In this document: in pieces, positions 44,601-54,900 of the stretch
How the letters are laid out: each line of letters opens with the position of its first letter
Numbering within the stretch: the first letter of the stretch is position 1
Origin: Bacteroidota bacterium
GTDB lineage: Bacteria; Bacteroidota; Bacteroidia; Chitinophagales; Saprospiraceae
Reading direction: 5' to 3'
Length of the DNA stretch: 64,000 bases
Assembly: GCA_016124585.1 (NCBI GenBank)
Contig: WGNL01000005.1
Span: 62,001 to 126,000, forward strand
Notes under the pieces: generated by a model
Told to the model about the DNA's origin: nothing
What the model saw: the letters and a program-made list of their open reading frames with translations, nothing else
Database searches by the model: none
Position numbers and translations under genes: made by a program

Positions 44601-47600
44601 AACTTGTCAGTTTGGCATTGGAGGGGAAAATGATTTCGGGGAAATCCTGCTGGAAGCCAGCCGTTTTGTCGTCGAATACATTGGCGATGCTGACCGTGAA
44701 AAACTGCTTGTCCACGATGGGGTTGAAATCAGGATTGGTGAAGCTGGCGAGCAGCCCGTTTTTGTTCCAAACATATAGCCCAGCGTTGGAATTGGCACCG
44801 TGTCGCCCGACGGTCACGATGTCCAGAATGCCATCGAGGTCGAGGTCGGCGACATAGTTGTAACCATCCTTGAAATTGCCAGTTGGTTCAAGGGCGTTCA
44901 AGCTGCGGGCTACTTTTATTTCCACGCCATCGCCATCCAGTGGGTCGAGGTCAACAGAGTAAATATAGGCACCTGCCACCAGTTCGAGGCCCTCGCAATC
45001 AGGGTCGCCGTTGCAGTCGCTGACGGAGAGCAGGTCGGCGGCAATGGAGGAGGTGGTGCTGACTCCGTTGAAGCCACTGTGCTGGCCACCGATCAGTTTT
45101 CGCTTGAGTAGCGGTGCATTCGGATTTGTGAAATCGAATTGGAAGACGTGGTCACCGCTGTAAATTTCGGGTCTGCCATCGCCGTCGAAATCGGCCATGC
45201 CGAGGTGCCCAGCGAACCATTCGGTCTGCAAATCTGAAGTAGCGAGCAGTGTCATTGGCTGACTATTGCCGGGTATGAAGTTAGTGTAAACCCGAATGCG
45301 CCTGTCCCAACAGACCACGGCCAGTTCGGGGATGCCGTCCGAGTTCACGTCGCCGACGCACTGGGCTGTGCTGCGCTCGGACATAAGCTGCGGGATGTTC
45401 AGCACATCAGGGTTGGCGGCGTTAGAGCCGTCGCCCTGATAAATGAGCAGCTTGCCAACGGTGGTCTGGTTGAGGTTGTCGGAGATGCCCTCCGCCACGA
45501 TGATTTCTGGTATTTCGCCGTTCTGCGGGTCGAGGTTTGCCACGATGGGCGTGTTGTTGATGCCTGGCAGATTGACGGGACTTTGCCAAGCCAACCGAGC
45601 CGTGACGGGCGTATCAGAGGAGATGCTAGGCTGGCAATCAGCGCCGTCGAAGCACTGGCAGTCGGAGTCGAAGCAGTCCACGTAGCCATCTTCATCGTCG
45701 TCGAGAGCGTTGGTGCAATCTTCTGGGCATGGAATTTCTATGGTGCAAACGGGCTGCTTGGAAATTGGATTGGCAATTGGAAGTTCCACAATGGGGGAGT
45801 TGGTCACTGACAGGGTTTCTGATGTAATCGTAAAAAGTGAAGGCTGTTCAGAGAGTGGGTAATCCTCTGCAATGATATCCTCCATTGGGTTGGTTTCTGC
45901 GCAAGTTTGGAGATGGCCAGCCGAGTCGAGGTCCAGGGAAGAGATTTTATCGACTGTTGATTGCACCCAAGCAAACAACATTCCGTCTTTTTCCGTGAAT
46001 CTGCCGATATAAGGTGTAGTGTTGCCATTAAATTTGAATTGCTCCACAAAATCAAGGCTGCCGTCGCTCCTAAAGGCAGCGATGGAACTGAACACATTGA
46101 GGGCGGTATACTTGGCGAGATACCCACCATCGGGTTTTGCAATCACAGCACCAGCAATTTCTAGCTCGGATCCAGTGTATCTTCCAATTTTTTTAACCCA
46201 TTCGATTTCCCCGGCTTGATCAATCTTCATGATGAGGAAATCATTGTTGCTGTTTGGCAGGTTCACTCTTCCCGCAGCGATGAATCCTCCATCCGGTGTT
46301 GCGTCCATGTTTCTGAGTTCTATAGGGTCGTTATTTCCTGTGACGGCATATCGTTTGGAAAGGATGATATTTCCTGAAAAGTCCATTTTTATGAAACCTG
46401 CTCCCCTTGGAAACCCAAAATTTCCAGCTAACCATATTGCATTGCTATCCTTGCTCATGGCCGTGGCATATGTGTAAAAGTCAGGATCCATGAGATATAC
46501 TTTGGTCCATTCTACGCTTCCATCCTCATCGAATCCTACTGCCATAAGTTTGTCAGGGATGTCACTGTGGCTGATAGCAATTACCTTGTTCCCTACGGGC
46601 TGTAGTACAACGTCATAACCGCTGCTGGGGAACCCAATCCTTTTGGCCCATTCTACTGTTCCATCTGCTGATAATTTGCAAAGTTTATTTTGGATAATGC
46701 CATCTGAGACCATGCTGACCACACATCCACCGTCAGCGGTGGTGTGCAACCCACCCAACCCGTTCGTAGGTACTTCTATTTTTTTGTTCCATATCACGTC
46801 TCCTGTGGGGCTGAGTTTCGTGACCACTCCATTGGGATAAAGGTAGTTGTCAAGGTAAATGCCGCCGCCCTCATATTGGTCACCGAAAAAGATATAGGGG
46901 TTGGTTCCGCCCGTTAGTGTCCAAGTCCATTCTCCTGAAACACCTTGGCAAGGCCCATCTTGTAGGACTTTCACGCCGAGGGTCGTTTCGTCTCCACAGT
47001 AACTTCCATTTGCTTGCAGCAAAACTGTATAATAACCCGCATTGCTAAAAGCATAACTAAAATCCGCCCCCGTACTCACACTCACCCCATTGATAAACCA
47101 CTCATACCCCGTCGCCCCAGCGCTTGTATTGGTGCAAACGAGCGTCTCGCCCACCTGTAATTCCGTCGAATTCACCGTAAATCCTGCTGTCACCCCGCAA
47201 TTTACTTGGACATTAGCCTGCGCCTTGCCCAAGCAGTTCAGGTCGGCGTTAAAGGCACGAAGCTCCACCACGAGATTGCCCGTGCCAAGGAACTGGTAAC
47301 TAAAATCGGTGGTCGTAGCTTCTAGGTTGCCGTTCACATACCACTCGAAATTGGTGGCACCGTTGGTCTGATTCGTGAAATTGACCACATCCCCTGCCTG
47401 CACGACCGTTGCCGAAGGCAAAAAAGCAGCGGCAATGGGCAAGGTGCAAGGGTCTTTGCAGCCTTCCGATTCCAGCAAACTGCTTCGAAACCCTTCGATG
47501 GACAGGCGCATCCGCCCGGCTTGGCCTTCCGTGAAATTGCGGTAGCAACCAAAGGGCGAGTAGTCCATGAAATTCTCCGTTGCATCGTTCACATCGGTGC

Positions 47601-48435
47601 TGAAAGGATTGTTGGCGCTGGCATCGTCAGCATCAGTGCCACAGGAATTATAGACGCAGTTGGTATGCGTGGCTTGGTCGGGTGGAGTATCGCAGACCCG
47701 GTCGCCAGCAGTGGTGCAGTCGTCGTTGGGGCAGCCACTCTCGAAAGTGTGGTAGAGGTTCAAGTAATGCCCGATTTCATGGATGAAAACAGCGTCCTCC
47801 GCAGCGTTAGTGCCGAAATATTGTGCTTCGCAAACCATGCCGTCGTAAGGCTGGCCATGTGCCGAAGCGAGATAGGCATAGCCTGCCACCCCCGGTCCGC
47901 TGGATTGGCTGTCAATCGCCTTCACTACCCAGACGTTCAGGTACTGCGTGGGATCCCAGCGCACGAGGTCTTTCATTGCTTGGTCTTGCGTTTCCTTGAC
48001 GAGTTCGGTCAGGGTTGAAACCGTGCGGGTAATGCCGTTGGTCAACTGGCCATCTGGGGTTCGGCGGGCGAGGCAGAACTGGATTTGTGTATTTGTACCA
48101 TCGCCTTGTTGAGCGTAGTAGCCCTCGTGCGCAAACGCTTGGTTCAGGTGCTCAATAGCCATGAAGACTTGCATATCCGGTATGTTTTCCGAACCGCCAT
48201 TATGAATGATATGTACGACCACAGGTAGCACGTAAGGTAGTGCCTCCGATTTTGCAGTACCACCGCCTACTTTTTGAGCCAAAAATAGTTCCTCTAATTG
48301 CTGCTGCTGATGCAGTAGCACAGGACGGGTCTGCATCATTTCATTGCTGCCGCATGTGAGGTTGGGGGCTGTCTGAGTGGCCGCCCAAACTGGCAAAAAC
48401 AACAGGTATAGGAAAAGGAAACGTTGATTTTTCAT
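41605..48435 (-). CDS. Giant M43-type metalloprotease with PKD, FG-GAP and SprB repeats and T9SS domain
   Basis: The protein has 2276 residues. The signal peptide is about 1-20. The pappalysin/cytophagalysin-type (M43) protease domain (about 70-325) has the zinc site H219-E220-IG-H223-YLNLY-H229, the CDTPPDQ loop and the Met-turn NFMDYS (M290). Two PKD-like domains (about 330-500) follow, then a long region of KLSPTGDVIWNK-type propeller repeats (about 500-870), and an acidic CxNALDDDEDGYVDCxDxDC calcium-binding motif (about 920). FG-GAP-like motifs (DVNSDGIPEL, DFDGDGRPEI, DLDLDGILDI), a CARDB-like part, LGxDxxxC modules, about seven SprB repeats and a type A T9SS domain ending CLKWVVIE complete it. 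It is predicted to be exported and to degrade protein at the cell surface. Confidence 0.93.
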   Translation of the reverse strand: MKNQRFLFLYLLFLPVWAATQTAPNLTCGSNEMMQTRPVLLHQQQQLEELFLAQKVGGGTAKSEALPYVLPVVVHIIHNGGSENIPDMQVFMAIEHLNQAFAHEGYYAQQGDGTNTQIQFCLARRTPDGQLTNGITRTVSTLTELVKETQDQAMKDLVRWDPTQYLNVWVVKAIDSQSSGPGVAGYAYLASAHGQPYDGMVCEAQYFGTNAAEDAVFIHEIGHYLNLYHTFESGCPNDDCTTAGDRVCDTPPDQATHTNCVYNSCGTDADDASANNPFSTDVNDATENFMDYSPFGCYRNFTEGQAGRMRLSIEGFRSSLLESEGCKDPCTLPIAAAFLPSATVVQAGDVVNFTNQTNGATNFEWYVNGNLEATTTDFSYQFLGTGNLVVELRAFNADLNCLGKAQANVQVNCGVTAGFTVNSTELQVGETLVCTNTSAGATGYEWFINGVSVSTGADFSYAFSNAGYYTVLLQANGSYCGDETTLGVKVLQDGPCQGVSGEWTWTLTGGTNPYIFFGDQYEGGGIYLDNYLYPNGVVTKLSPTGDVIWNKKIEVPTNGLGGLHTTADGGCVVSMVSDGIIQNKLCKLSADGTVEWAKRIGFPSSGYDVVLQPVGNKVIAISHSDIPDKLMAVGFDEDGSVEWTKVYLMDPDFYTYATAMSKDSNAIWLAGNFGFPRGAGFIKMDFSGNIILSKRYAVTGNNDPIELRNMDATPDGGFIAAGRVNLPNSNNDFLIMKIDQAGEIEWVKKIGRYTGSELEIAGAVIAKPDGGYLAKYTALNVFSSIAAFRSDGSLDFVEQFKFNGNTTPYIGRFTEKDGMLFAWVQSTVDKISSLDLDSAGHLQTCAETNPMEDIIAEDYPLSEQPSLFTITSETLSVTNSPIVELPIANPISKQPVCTIEIPCPEDCTNALDDDEDGYVDCFDSDCQCFDGADCQPSISSDTPVTARLAWQSPVNLPGINNTPIVANLDPQNGEIPEIIVAEGISDNLNQTTVGKLLIYQGDGSNAANPDVLNIPQLMSERSTAQCVGDVNSDGIPELAVVCWDRRIRVYTNFIPGNSQPMTLLATSDLQTEWFAGHLGMADFDGDGRPEIYSGDHVFQFDFTNPNAPLLKRKLIGGQHSGFNGVSTTSSIAADLLSVSDCNGDPDCEGLELVAGAYIYSVDLDPLDGDGVEIKVARSLNALEPTGNFKDGYNYVADLDLDGILDIVTVGRHGANSNAGLYVWNKNGLLASFTNPDFNPIVDKQFFTVSIANVFDDKTAGFQQDFPEIIFPSNAKLTSFNLQQAMTNPNTPYWWSVNTQDASSAAGPSCFDFNGDGYDEVAYRDERYFRILYGGPLPLPAGVDADRNWVKMVCNSQTLDESPVVADIDADGETEVVTVGYLPPYVFGQPDYRGRLYVFKSDGQPWSPARAVWNQFNYIGVNVNDDLSIPKQQQLHHLEIPSLGSGKRPLNSSRAQWPIFNENFDPNMPVPDVLVTVDSIACAGDSLQVWLTLCNHGSNSLPVNLPIAFYQNDPRQSGAVLKKVSLSQTAVPVDSCVSFSVKMLAVFNAPVFVVANDDGSHSLPYAVANFPVTNVQECYFENNFDGFVFNHQSLSLDLGPDRSLCSNSIVELNAGEGYSSYRWQDGSTDSTFTAFGPGTYWVDVWDGCGNWQSDTVVISLNQTASIELGNDRTICEGENIQLQVPGYTNVQWSPVAGLSCVDCSSPTASPSSDITYYVTAADGNCFVSDSIRVFVEEKPVLTITAQDGDCLNIPQISVAVSGTAPVGLIWSTGATGSSIMPASSGSYSVTATSANGCESIATASVTVTNSIVLTLQTMPLTCTGGMGEASVLASGGLEPYSFNWSNGEDSSSISVATAGPISVTVTDANGCIATATTMVAVAGQLNLGITVSPISCHDGSDGIATVMSSNGLAPFSWLWADGQTTPQITGLSSGGYSVTVTDANGCSDDLSFTITAPTALALTASSTDVNCFGAMNGTATATVSGGTPGYHYFWSNTQATATATQLTPGWHTVSVTDENGCTDTTGVLVSQPPLLIAAAMPADGIVCPNELGAITASATGGTPPVSYLWNNGSGGAQISGVTAGTYTVTATDAHGCTALAMGSILAQPPYSVVLDTIIAASSPSATDGIISIDIVGGNGPFNYLWSNGINTQDLLNVAAGNYSLTITDSEGCLQEMSFTVGFLSAAEQQAAPAWEVSLLPNPTQQGRLSQLILKTYAPQSIDLQLFDITGKALWKEQLEIPAGLFVKDIASPAAAGVYLVVLSNEQEVVCLKWVVIE

Positions 48436-48623
48436 GTTTCAATAATTTGCTATTGCTGGAGCTGGCACAAGGTAATTTGGATAGTTTTTGTAATTGTATC
48501 AGATGCATAGCAAAAGCCAGATTTGACAAATAAATATCAAAATCAGGATTGATGTATTTTGGGAAAAAGGTAGTCTCTAATCTTGTCATGTTGTGATGGG
48601 AACACCTTGATCATTGAGTATAT

Positions 48624-51095
48624 CTACCGCACCAGCGTCACATCGCCATGTTCCTTGATCACCCCACAAAATGTGTCCACTGTGATGATATAAACATACA
48701 CTTCTGAAATGCAATCCTTGTCATGGTCTTTGCCATCCCAAGGCTCTGTGGAATCATGTACAATGTTGCCCCAGCGATCGTAAATCTTGAAGTCCAGTAC
48801 CCTGAATTCGTAGTGGCTGACAGGGTAAAACTGGTCGTTCATGCTGTCATTGTTTGGGGAGAAAGCATTGGGCATTTCAAAGAAACCGCATTTAGGTAAA
48901 CAATCCTGTGGGCCAACTGTGACCTCCTGTCGGCAAAGCGGCACACCCGCATCCACTGCTGTGAGGGTATAAGTCGTGATGCTGTCGCCGTAAAGTGGCC
49001 CGACTAGCGCGGGAAGGTCTGCGTAAGCGAATGTGCCGAGGATTGCGTCGTTTAGGTCAGTCACGGTGAAGGAGTCGCTAACCGAGTTGGCATCTAGGTT
49101 AATTTCCACCAAAAAAGTTGTGTCCTCGCATTCCTGTGGCATTGCAGTCAGGTTGCTAATGACACAATCCGGGCAATTATAATTCAAGGTATAAGGCTGG
49201 CTGGCGCAAATAAGTGAATCGTTTGTCATCACAGTTAGCACTACTGAACCGGAGTCGCCAGCGTTGATGACTGGAATGTCACCTACCACGGTAAGGTATT
49301 GGGCACAGGCCGAATCAATGTTCAGGGCAATATTGCATGGTTCCTGCACCGTTGAGACGAAGGGAAGAATGTCAGTGGCCAAAACCTTGATGGTCACCTC
49401 GTCCGTCAGCACGATACTTGGGTCTTCTTCGCAATTGGCTGTGACCGTGAAAGTGTAGGTAGCGGGCGCACAATCCTGATTGGATAAGAGCACATTTTCA
49501 GGGTCAATTGTATTGCCGTTTTGGTCAGTCCAAGTTGGAGTCACGGGCGAATTTCCACCTTCCACGTAGTATCCTAAACTAATGGACGACCCACTGCAAA
49601 TGACCGTATCGCTTGCAGTGGCGACAATTTCGGTTGGGCAGACAATGGCACAATCGCATTGCACGAACACCTTCACGTCGCCACCGACACCCTTGGGGTC
49701 GGTACCGTTGTTGCTGACCACTCCGTATGAAATGGCGCCAATTGGTGTGGCCGGATTTCCCGTGCTGCCAAAATTGTTCGCAGCTACCAGGCAAAGGCCA
49801 TGCGGTCCATCCTCGTTCAAAATATCAGCACTTGAACTAATGAACTGCAAAGCTGGGCCAGTATTACTTTTCAAGATAGATACGCCACCGTAAGCTTCGC
49901 TGCTTCCACCCAAGCTGCCGGGATAGCCTGTATAAATGACCCCGATCAAATTGTTGTAGATACCCGCATTTTGGCCCAGCAAAAATGCCAGCCCACCGTG
50001 GTTGTAGGAGCTGTGTAAAGAGGAAAAACAGCCCATTCTACCACCTACTAGCATATCTCCGGTCGGAGTAATTTCAATATCGGACAAGTAGATAACGTCT
50101 CTAAGGGCATGCTCTGCACCCATTTCCATTTGGAAGGTTTCGGTGCCGGTGTAATTGTCCCAAGTTGCACCAGCTGGCAAACTGGTATTGTTGATGATTC
50201 CGACAAAACTGCCATCAGTGTTGAGCGGAATCGAATAGATTTTTGGTAGTGGGCCGGAGGTAGGACTCGTGTAGCCGCAGGTACCAAAATATAATTTTGA
50301 GGCATCGGCATTTAATTCGATGCCATAGGGAATGTCGTTTAAATCATTGGGTTCGCCAGGTGCACCTGTGTCATAGAGGCCTGGGTCGTAGGAGTCGAGT
50401 ATGTTGCCGTTTTCATCAAGGCGATAGATGCGGCCATCTTCAAAATTGGTGACATAAAATTGTTTGGTAAGATGGCTAAAGACAAGGTTGCCCAGACCAG
50501 GGCCTGTATTTCGTACAATATTTATAATGCCTTCACAGGTACGGTTAAAGAATGTGTCCACCTGTTGCGGCAGCACTGAGAAAACACTTGCCTGACCGGT
50601 TTTCCCATCAATTTTATAGACCGTGCCGGCGGCCTCTGCGCTCTCGGCTCCACCCCCAATATCGCCATATCGGATTATGGATTCCGTAAAGAAAAAATAG
50701 GAGCTGTAGTTGGACGAAGCAGCGATATAAGTATTGCCGCAGCGATCCATCGTAATGCCAAATACATTGCCTATAGAATCGATTCTCCAAGATGGGTGGT
50801 GATACATTTCTACTTGGCTGCTAACATCCAGCCGCCCGGCTGCGGGTAATACGCCTTTAAGGTTCATCAACCCAAAAGTATAGCGTTGGAGTAGGGGGAC
50901 ATCCTTGGAGGTGCCGCAGGTAATGGCTGCAATGCTGTTGGTGATGATGCTCTGGCAAGCGGGATCAACTTGCCATGGCAGCCCATTGGGCTGCGCCGAT
51001 GTATCATTTGAATTAACTAAAAGACAAGATGCAAGCGCCAAAATTTGTATGAATGCCTTTCTGAATGGCTGGGATGAAGCTGGGATAATGGCCAT
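48624..51095 (-). CDS. Secreted protein with type B T9SS (gliding-associated CHU_C-like) domain
   Basis: The product has 823 residues from ATG 51095 (MAIIPASSQPFRK), with a signal peptide ending near SNDTSAQ. Residues about 60-480 look like a beta-propeller, with repeated blocks such as GNTYIAASSNY, KQFYVTNFEDGRIYRLD and GIELNADASKLYFGT. They are followed by Ig/PKD-like modules with many cysteines (CSGSSISLGYYVEGGNS). The end is a classic type B sorting domain: FEMPNAFSPNNDSMNDQF, DFKIYDRWGN and PWDGKDHDKDCISEVYVY. Type B proteins are usually surface-anchored by the PorU-independent branch. This is the only type B protein in a window of type A ones. Confidence 0.88.
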   Translation of the reverse strand: MAIIPASSQPFRKAFIQILALASCLLVNSNDTSAQPNGLPWQVDPACQSIITNSIAAITCGTSKDVPLLQRYTFGLMNLKGVLPAAGRLDVSSQVEMYHHPSWRIDSIGNVFGITMDRCGNTYIAASSNYSSYFFFTESIIRYGDIGGGAESAEAAGTVYKIDGKTGQASVFSVLPQQVDTFFNRTCEGIINIVRNTGPGLGNLVFSHLTKQFYVTNFEDGRIYRLDENGNILDSYDPGLYDTGAPGEPNDLNDIPYGIELNADASKLYFGTCGYTSPTSGPLPKIYSIPLNTDGSFVGIINNTSLPAGATWDNYTGTETFQMEMGAEHALRDVIYLSDIEITPTGDMLVGGRMGCFSSLHSSYNHGGLAFLLGQNAGIYNNLIGVIYTGYPGSLGGSSEAYGGVSILKSNTGPALQFISSSADILNEDGPHGLCLVAANNFGSTGNPATPIGAISYGVVSNNGTDPKGVGGDVKVFVQCDCAIVCPTEIVATASDTVICSGSSISLGYYVEGGNSPVTPTWTDQNGNTIDPENVLLSNQDCAPATYTFTVTANCEEDPSIVLTDEVTIKVLATDILPFVSTVQEPCNIALNIDSACAQYLTVVGDIPVINAGDSGSVVLTVMTNDSLICASQPYTLNYNCPDCVISNLTAMPQECEDTTFLVEINLDANSVSDSFTVTDLNDAILGTFAYADLPALVGPLYGDSITTYTLTAVDAGVPLCRQEVTVGPQDCLPKCGFFEMPNAFSPNNDSMNDQFYPVSHYEFRVLDFKIYDRWGNIVHDSTEPWDGKDHDKDCISEVYVYIITVDTFCGVIKEHGDVTLVR

Positions 51096-51247
51096 ACTTT
51101 TTTGTTTTTGTAAACGGTTGTAAATCAATCAATAAAAGCTGGTTACAAAATACCGAAAGGCGAAGGTAATGCGACACTGCTAGGTCGATAAATCTTGGCT
51201 AAAGAAATAAACCGATTGTCATTATTTTGGCAATGGGTTATTGTTAT

Positions 51248-51973
51248 TTAATCAGGAGAACTAATATCGACCATTGTCCTTACTCTTCCCTCGACGTACA
51301 ATTGCTGCTTCCCAGCGGCGTGTTCGTCCGTGGCAAAAGAGGTGATTTCATATTTTCCATTGCCAATGAAGCTGATTTTAGGGAGTTTGGAAGGAATTGA
51401 CCAAGGGCATTCTATCAAATATTTTTCGAGCTGGGCAGCATCCGTGGTGGGGTCTTCATTTTCAAACCTGACAACATAGGTGAATTGGTACAGTTTGCTT
51501 CGTTGCACTGATTTGGATAATACAGCCTCGCCAATATGACTGTATGGCAATATGATGGTTTCACCTTCTTTGCTCCGCAAATGAAGATTCCGGGGGCCGA
51601 TGCGTTCAATAGTGCAACTGCTGCTGCCATAGCGCATGCTGTCTCCGATATTTGCATGATTTTCAAAGCGAAAAAGCAAGCCTGGTAGGAAATCTTTCCA
51701 CAATGTGCGGCCAGACAATAAGATAAGGCCGATAATAAATAAGCTCATATATGGGCTGACGATAAATACCCGATAAGCTGTAAAAGTCAAGAACAGCACC
51801 CAAGCAATCAACTCACCTCTGAACAACCACAAATCAAATCGGCGATATGATTTGCGGTTTTTAATAAGGGGCAATACATATTGCCTGCTCAGTCTGAATA
51901 CCAGAAACAATATCACCGCCATAAGTGCCAGCAATATCAACAAGGCTATTGGAATTGGTTTTATCTCCATCAT
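51248..51973 (-). CDS. Small MscS-like mechanosensitive channel protein
   Basis: The product has 241 residues, starting at ATG 51973, which overlaps the preceding TGA in ATGATG. Three hydrophobic segments (about 5-26, 48-66, 74-92) lead into an MscS-type beta domain with FENHANIGDSMRYGSSSCTI and ERIGPRNLHLRSKEGETIIL followed by PYSHIGEAV, the conserved PNS/PYSxI-like block. The third helix lacks the usual Ala/Gly ladder, so pore gating may differ from E. coli MscS. It is translationally coupled to the cotransporter-ATPase gene, implying one physiological task such as volume or ion control. Confidence 0.78.
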   Translation of the reverse strand: MMEIKPIPIALLILLALMAVILFLVFRLSRQYVLPLIKNRKSYRRFDLWLFRGELIAWVLFLTFTAYRVFIVSPYMSLFIIGLILLSGRTLWKDFLPGLLFRFENHANIGDSMRYGSSSCTIERIGPRNLHLRSKEGETIILPYSHIGEAVLSKSVQRSKLYQFTYVVRFENEDPTTDAAQLEKYLIECPWSIPSKLPKISFIGNGKYEITSFATDEHAAGKQQLYVEGRVRTMVDISSPD

Positions 51974-54900
51974 ATCATCTCTTTTTCTTTCAACCATTTT
52001 TCCAGATAGTGCCGGAATTCAGGTTTTAATACATACCAATCATTGGCGTGTTGTTCTATTATTTTGGACTTTATTAATTCGTCAGTAGTATGGTCAAGCC
52101 ATGCTAGAGTCTCTTTGTCGAATATGTGTGCCAATTGGGTTTTTGATAGTGATTTGTGCAAGTATAATTGCAATAGCAAATAATGCCAAGCACTGTCTTT
52201 TAATCTTGGGAATTCTGCATCAATTGGGTACTTTAGTTCAATGATTTCACCTTCTGTTACTTGTAAATTCGCCAACCAAAGCCGTAATGCAAACCCAACG
52301 TTGCCTGCAGAAAGTTTGTGGATTTGGGCAAAGAGCTTATACCTTGTACTTTCTGAAAGCTGTTCTTCTTTCTGACCTTGGTATTCGATTCGTAATCCTC
52401 CTGTTGTATGTCGGTTCCAAATTACTCGTTTTAATAATTCACGAGACAACGGCGTTAGTATTATCGTTGCAATTAGTGCACTATCAATATTCGTTGTGCG
52501 TCGCAATATCTTGAGCGTATGCAGATTGCAGTTTAATATGAAATTATGGCGCCGTCCGAATTTTCGAATAATATCAGTTAGGGCATTCAAGTTGATTTCG
52601 CCAGCTGGCGCTTTCAGCCACCAAGTTTCAATATCATCCAATAAGATAGTAGCACCTGGTTTTAATATGCGTAATACTGCATCGGGAGGGCCTTCCAATC
52701 CAGTTGCCTGTTCAAAAGCAGTCTGCAAAGGGTTTGCCGTCACTGTTGTAAAAGTAGGAGGTGCCACACGGCATATCTTACCCTTTAGCATCTGTTGGGC
52801 AATGTATTCAGAAAAGTATGTCTTTCCACTTAAGGCCTCACCCGTAATCATAATGCCGCCGGATATCCCTTCCGTTATCTGATCCAATGCATTTCTAACT
52901 TCCGCTATTTCTGTTTGTCGGCTTTCTTGCTTTCTGCTGAGGTTGAGGTGTTTCCCAGAGAATAATTGACAATAATAAAAAGGAAGTTTGGCAGCGGTTT
53001 CTTTGTCAACTGTTATTTTATCTACAAAACTGCGAAGAATGTCACGGTCGTCCCGTAGGGCTTCATGTTCCCGTTCGAAGGTGGCCATGGCCACGTCTTC
53101 CTTTCGCCTATCGATAAAATCTATGAGTGTTTTAATCTTTCCTTGAACAATGTTTTCTGCATTTTCTTGCCATACTTTTATGCCTTTTCTACGTCCATCT
53201 AAACGGACATATTGTAGCAGTTCCTCCGCTTCAGAAACAATTCGACTGATAACCATTCTTCCTGCCGTAGCATCATATCTTTCATTAATCTCAAATGTGA
53301 AGTTTCGAATTATCGTCTCCGCCATATCCCTGTTGGCGGCAAATTCAGTACTGGCTTTTTCAATAATATCAGGTAGTATGGTTATATTGTCTTCTTCCTT
53401 GGCAGTGTCGATTCCATAGGCCAATAAGCTGGTATTGTTAAATACACTACTACTCACTTGGTTAAGTTGGAGTCCAAGTATAGAAAGCTTTTCTTGGAAA
53501 GGGGATATGAAATTCGTTTCAATTAAATAATCGGCGATTTTTGCGATGGATAATTTAACTGTTTCAACGCCATCCCCTTGTTCTTCCATGAAGACATCCA
53601 ATGATTTAGCGTCCATTAATTCCACCTCCTCTGGTAATTTTTGACCAATGGCACGAAGACTTTCCATCATCGATTGAGAAACCATTTCTGTAGTTTCAAA
53701 TTCACCTTCGTGCGATTGAAATGGAAGGGAGGATATACTGGACAACTGCTGTTTTTCCAGCTTATCTTTTACTTTTTCCAATGACTTTTGAAATGCTGTT
53801 ATTTTGTTTTTTATCCTTTCTTCATAATCAGCCTGTACTTTTTGAATAGCTATCTGTTTGGTGTAATATAATTTTGAAATAGCCTGTGAAAGTTGCAAGC
53901 CCGTCTCGAATTGTTGGTGAATTAAGCCTTGGTTGCGAAACCAGTTTAAAGTATATCCATTCACTATTGTTTTATCGGCTATTACTTTCTTGTTATTCAA
54001 CTTACTTTCAGCTGAGACTATCTGTTTGTTAAAGAAGGGTTCAGGTGTTGTAGTAGCTAATTGATTGCATATTTTTCGGTCAGAATTGCGGAGCAGCAGC
54101 AATGGTTTCTGCACAATTTCCAACACAGATTGGCGTATTTTGCTGAATTCTTCCTTTAAATCGGCTATTAAAACTTCTGTATTGGTAGCTGGTTCGGCAC
54201 GTTCTCTCCACTGTTTTACAAAAGATCTAATTGACTTGCTGCAACGAATGATAAGCACTGCATTGGCTGTGCCCATTTCGTATAATGCTTTATGCAAATT
54301 ACTATTGCCTTTTGCAGTTTGATAGTATTCCAAGGCATTTCGCCATTTAATGGACCTTACTTTTCCTGCATCATCAAATGAAAAGGAGGCTGGTGCTGCT
54401 GCCACCATGTTTTTTCGGTCGTTCAGGTATTTATTAATTCCATCGGAAAGAATGTTTTTAAGAATCGGCAACTCGTCCTGCTTGAATTTCCGGGAAACTT
54501 CTATAACTGCATTAATATTGGCCAATGCCTCTATCTTATCTTGCCGACTATTAATAAATTTGGATAGCGCCTCTTCAATTTCAATTGTGAATTGTAAATA
54601 TTGTTGTTGTATAGTTGCAAGGGTCTGATTTGCAAAGTCGCTAACAGCACTGTCCATCTCCTCCTCCAAAGCGTTGATAAGATGTGCCAACTGAGCTTGT
54701 GCAGGTAGTTTTAAAGCTGTCACTTTATCCTGCAATTCGGCTTGGTAGTCTTCTTTTTTCTCTATTTCATGAATGGCCAATTTTGTTACTTCAAACCTAG
54801 TGGATGCCTTGACCATCAACGTGGTGCCAATGACGCTAACCAATTCCGTTGTTTTCTCCACAAAAAATGCCTCTTCACCTGGGTTTATATTCGGAATACC

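Noticed and set aside
36753-48435. Apparent direct repeats that might suggest CRISPR or tandem DNA repeats
   Set aside because: The recurrence is at protein level (SprB modules of about 75-80 residues with variable sequence), not identical DNA units with spacers.
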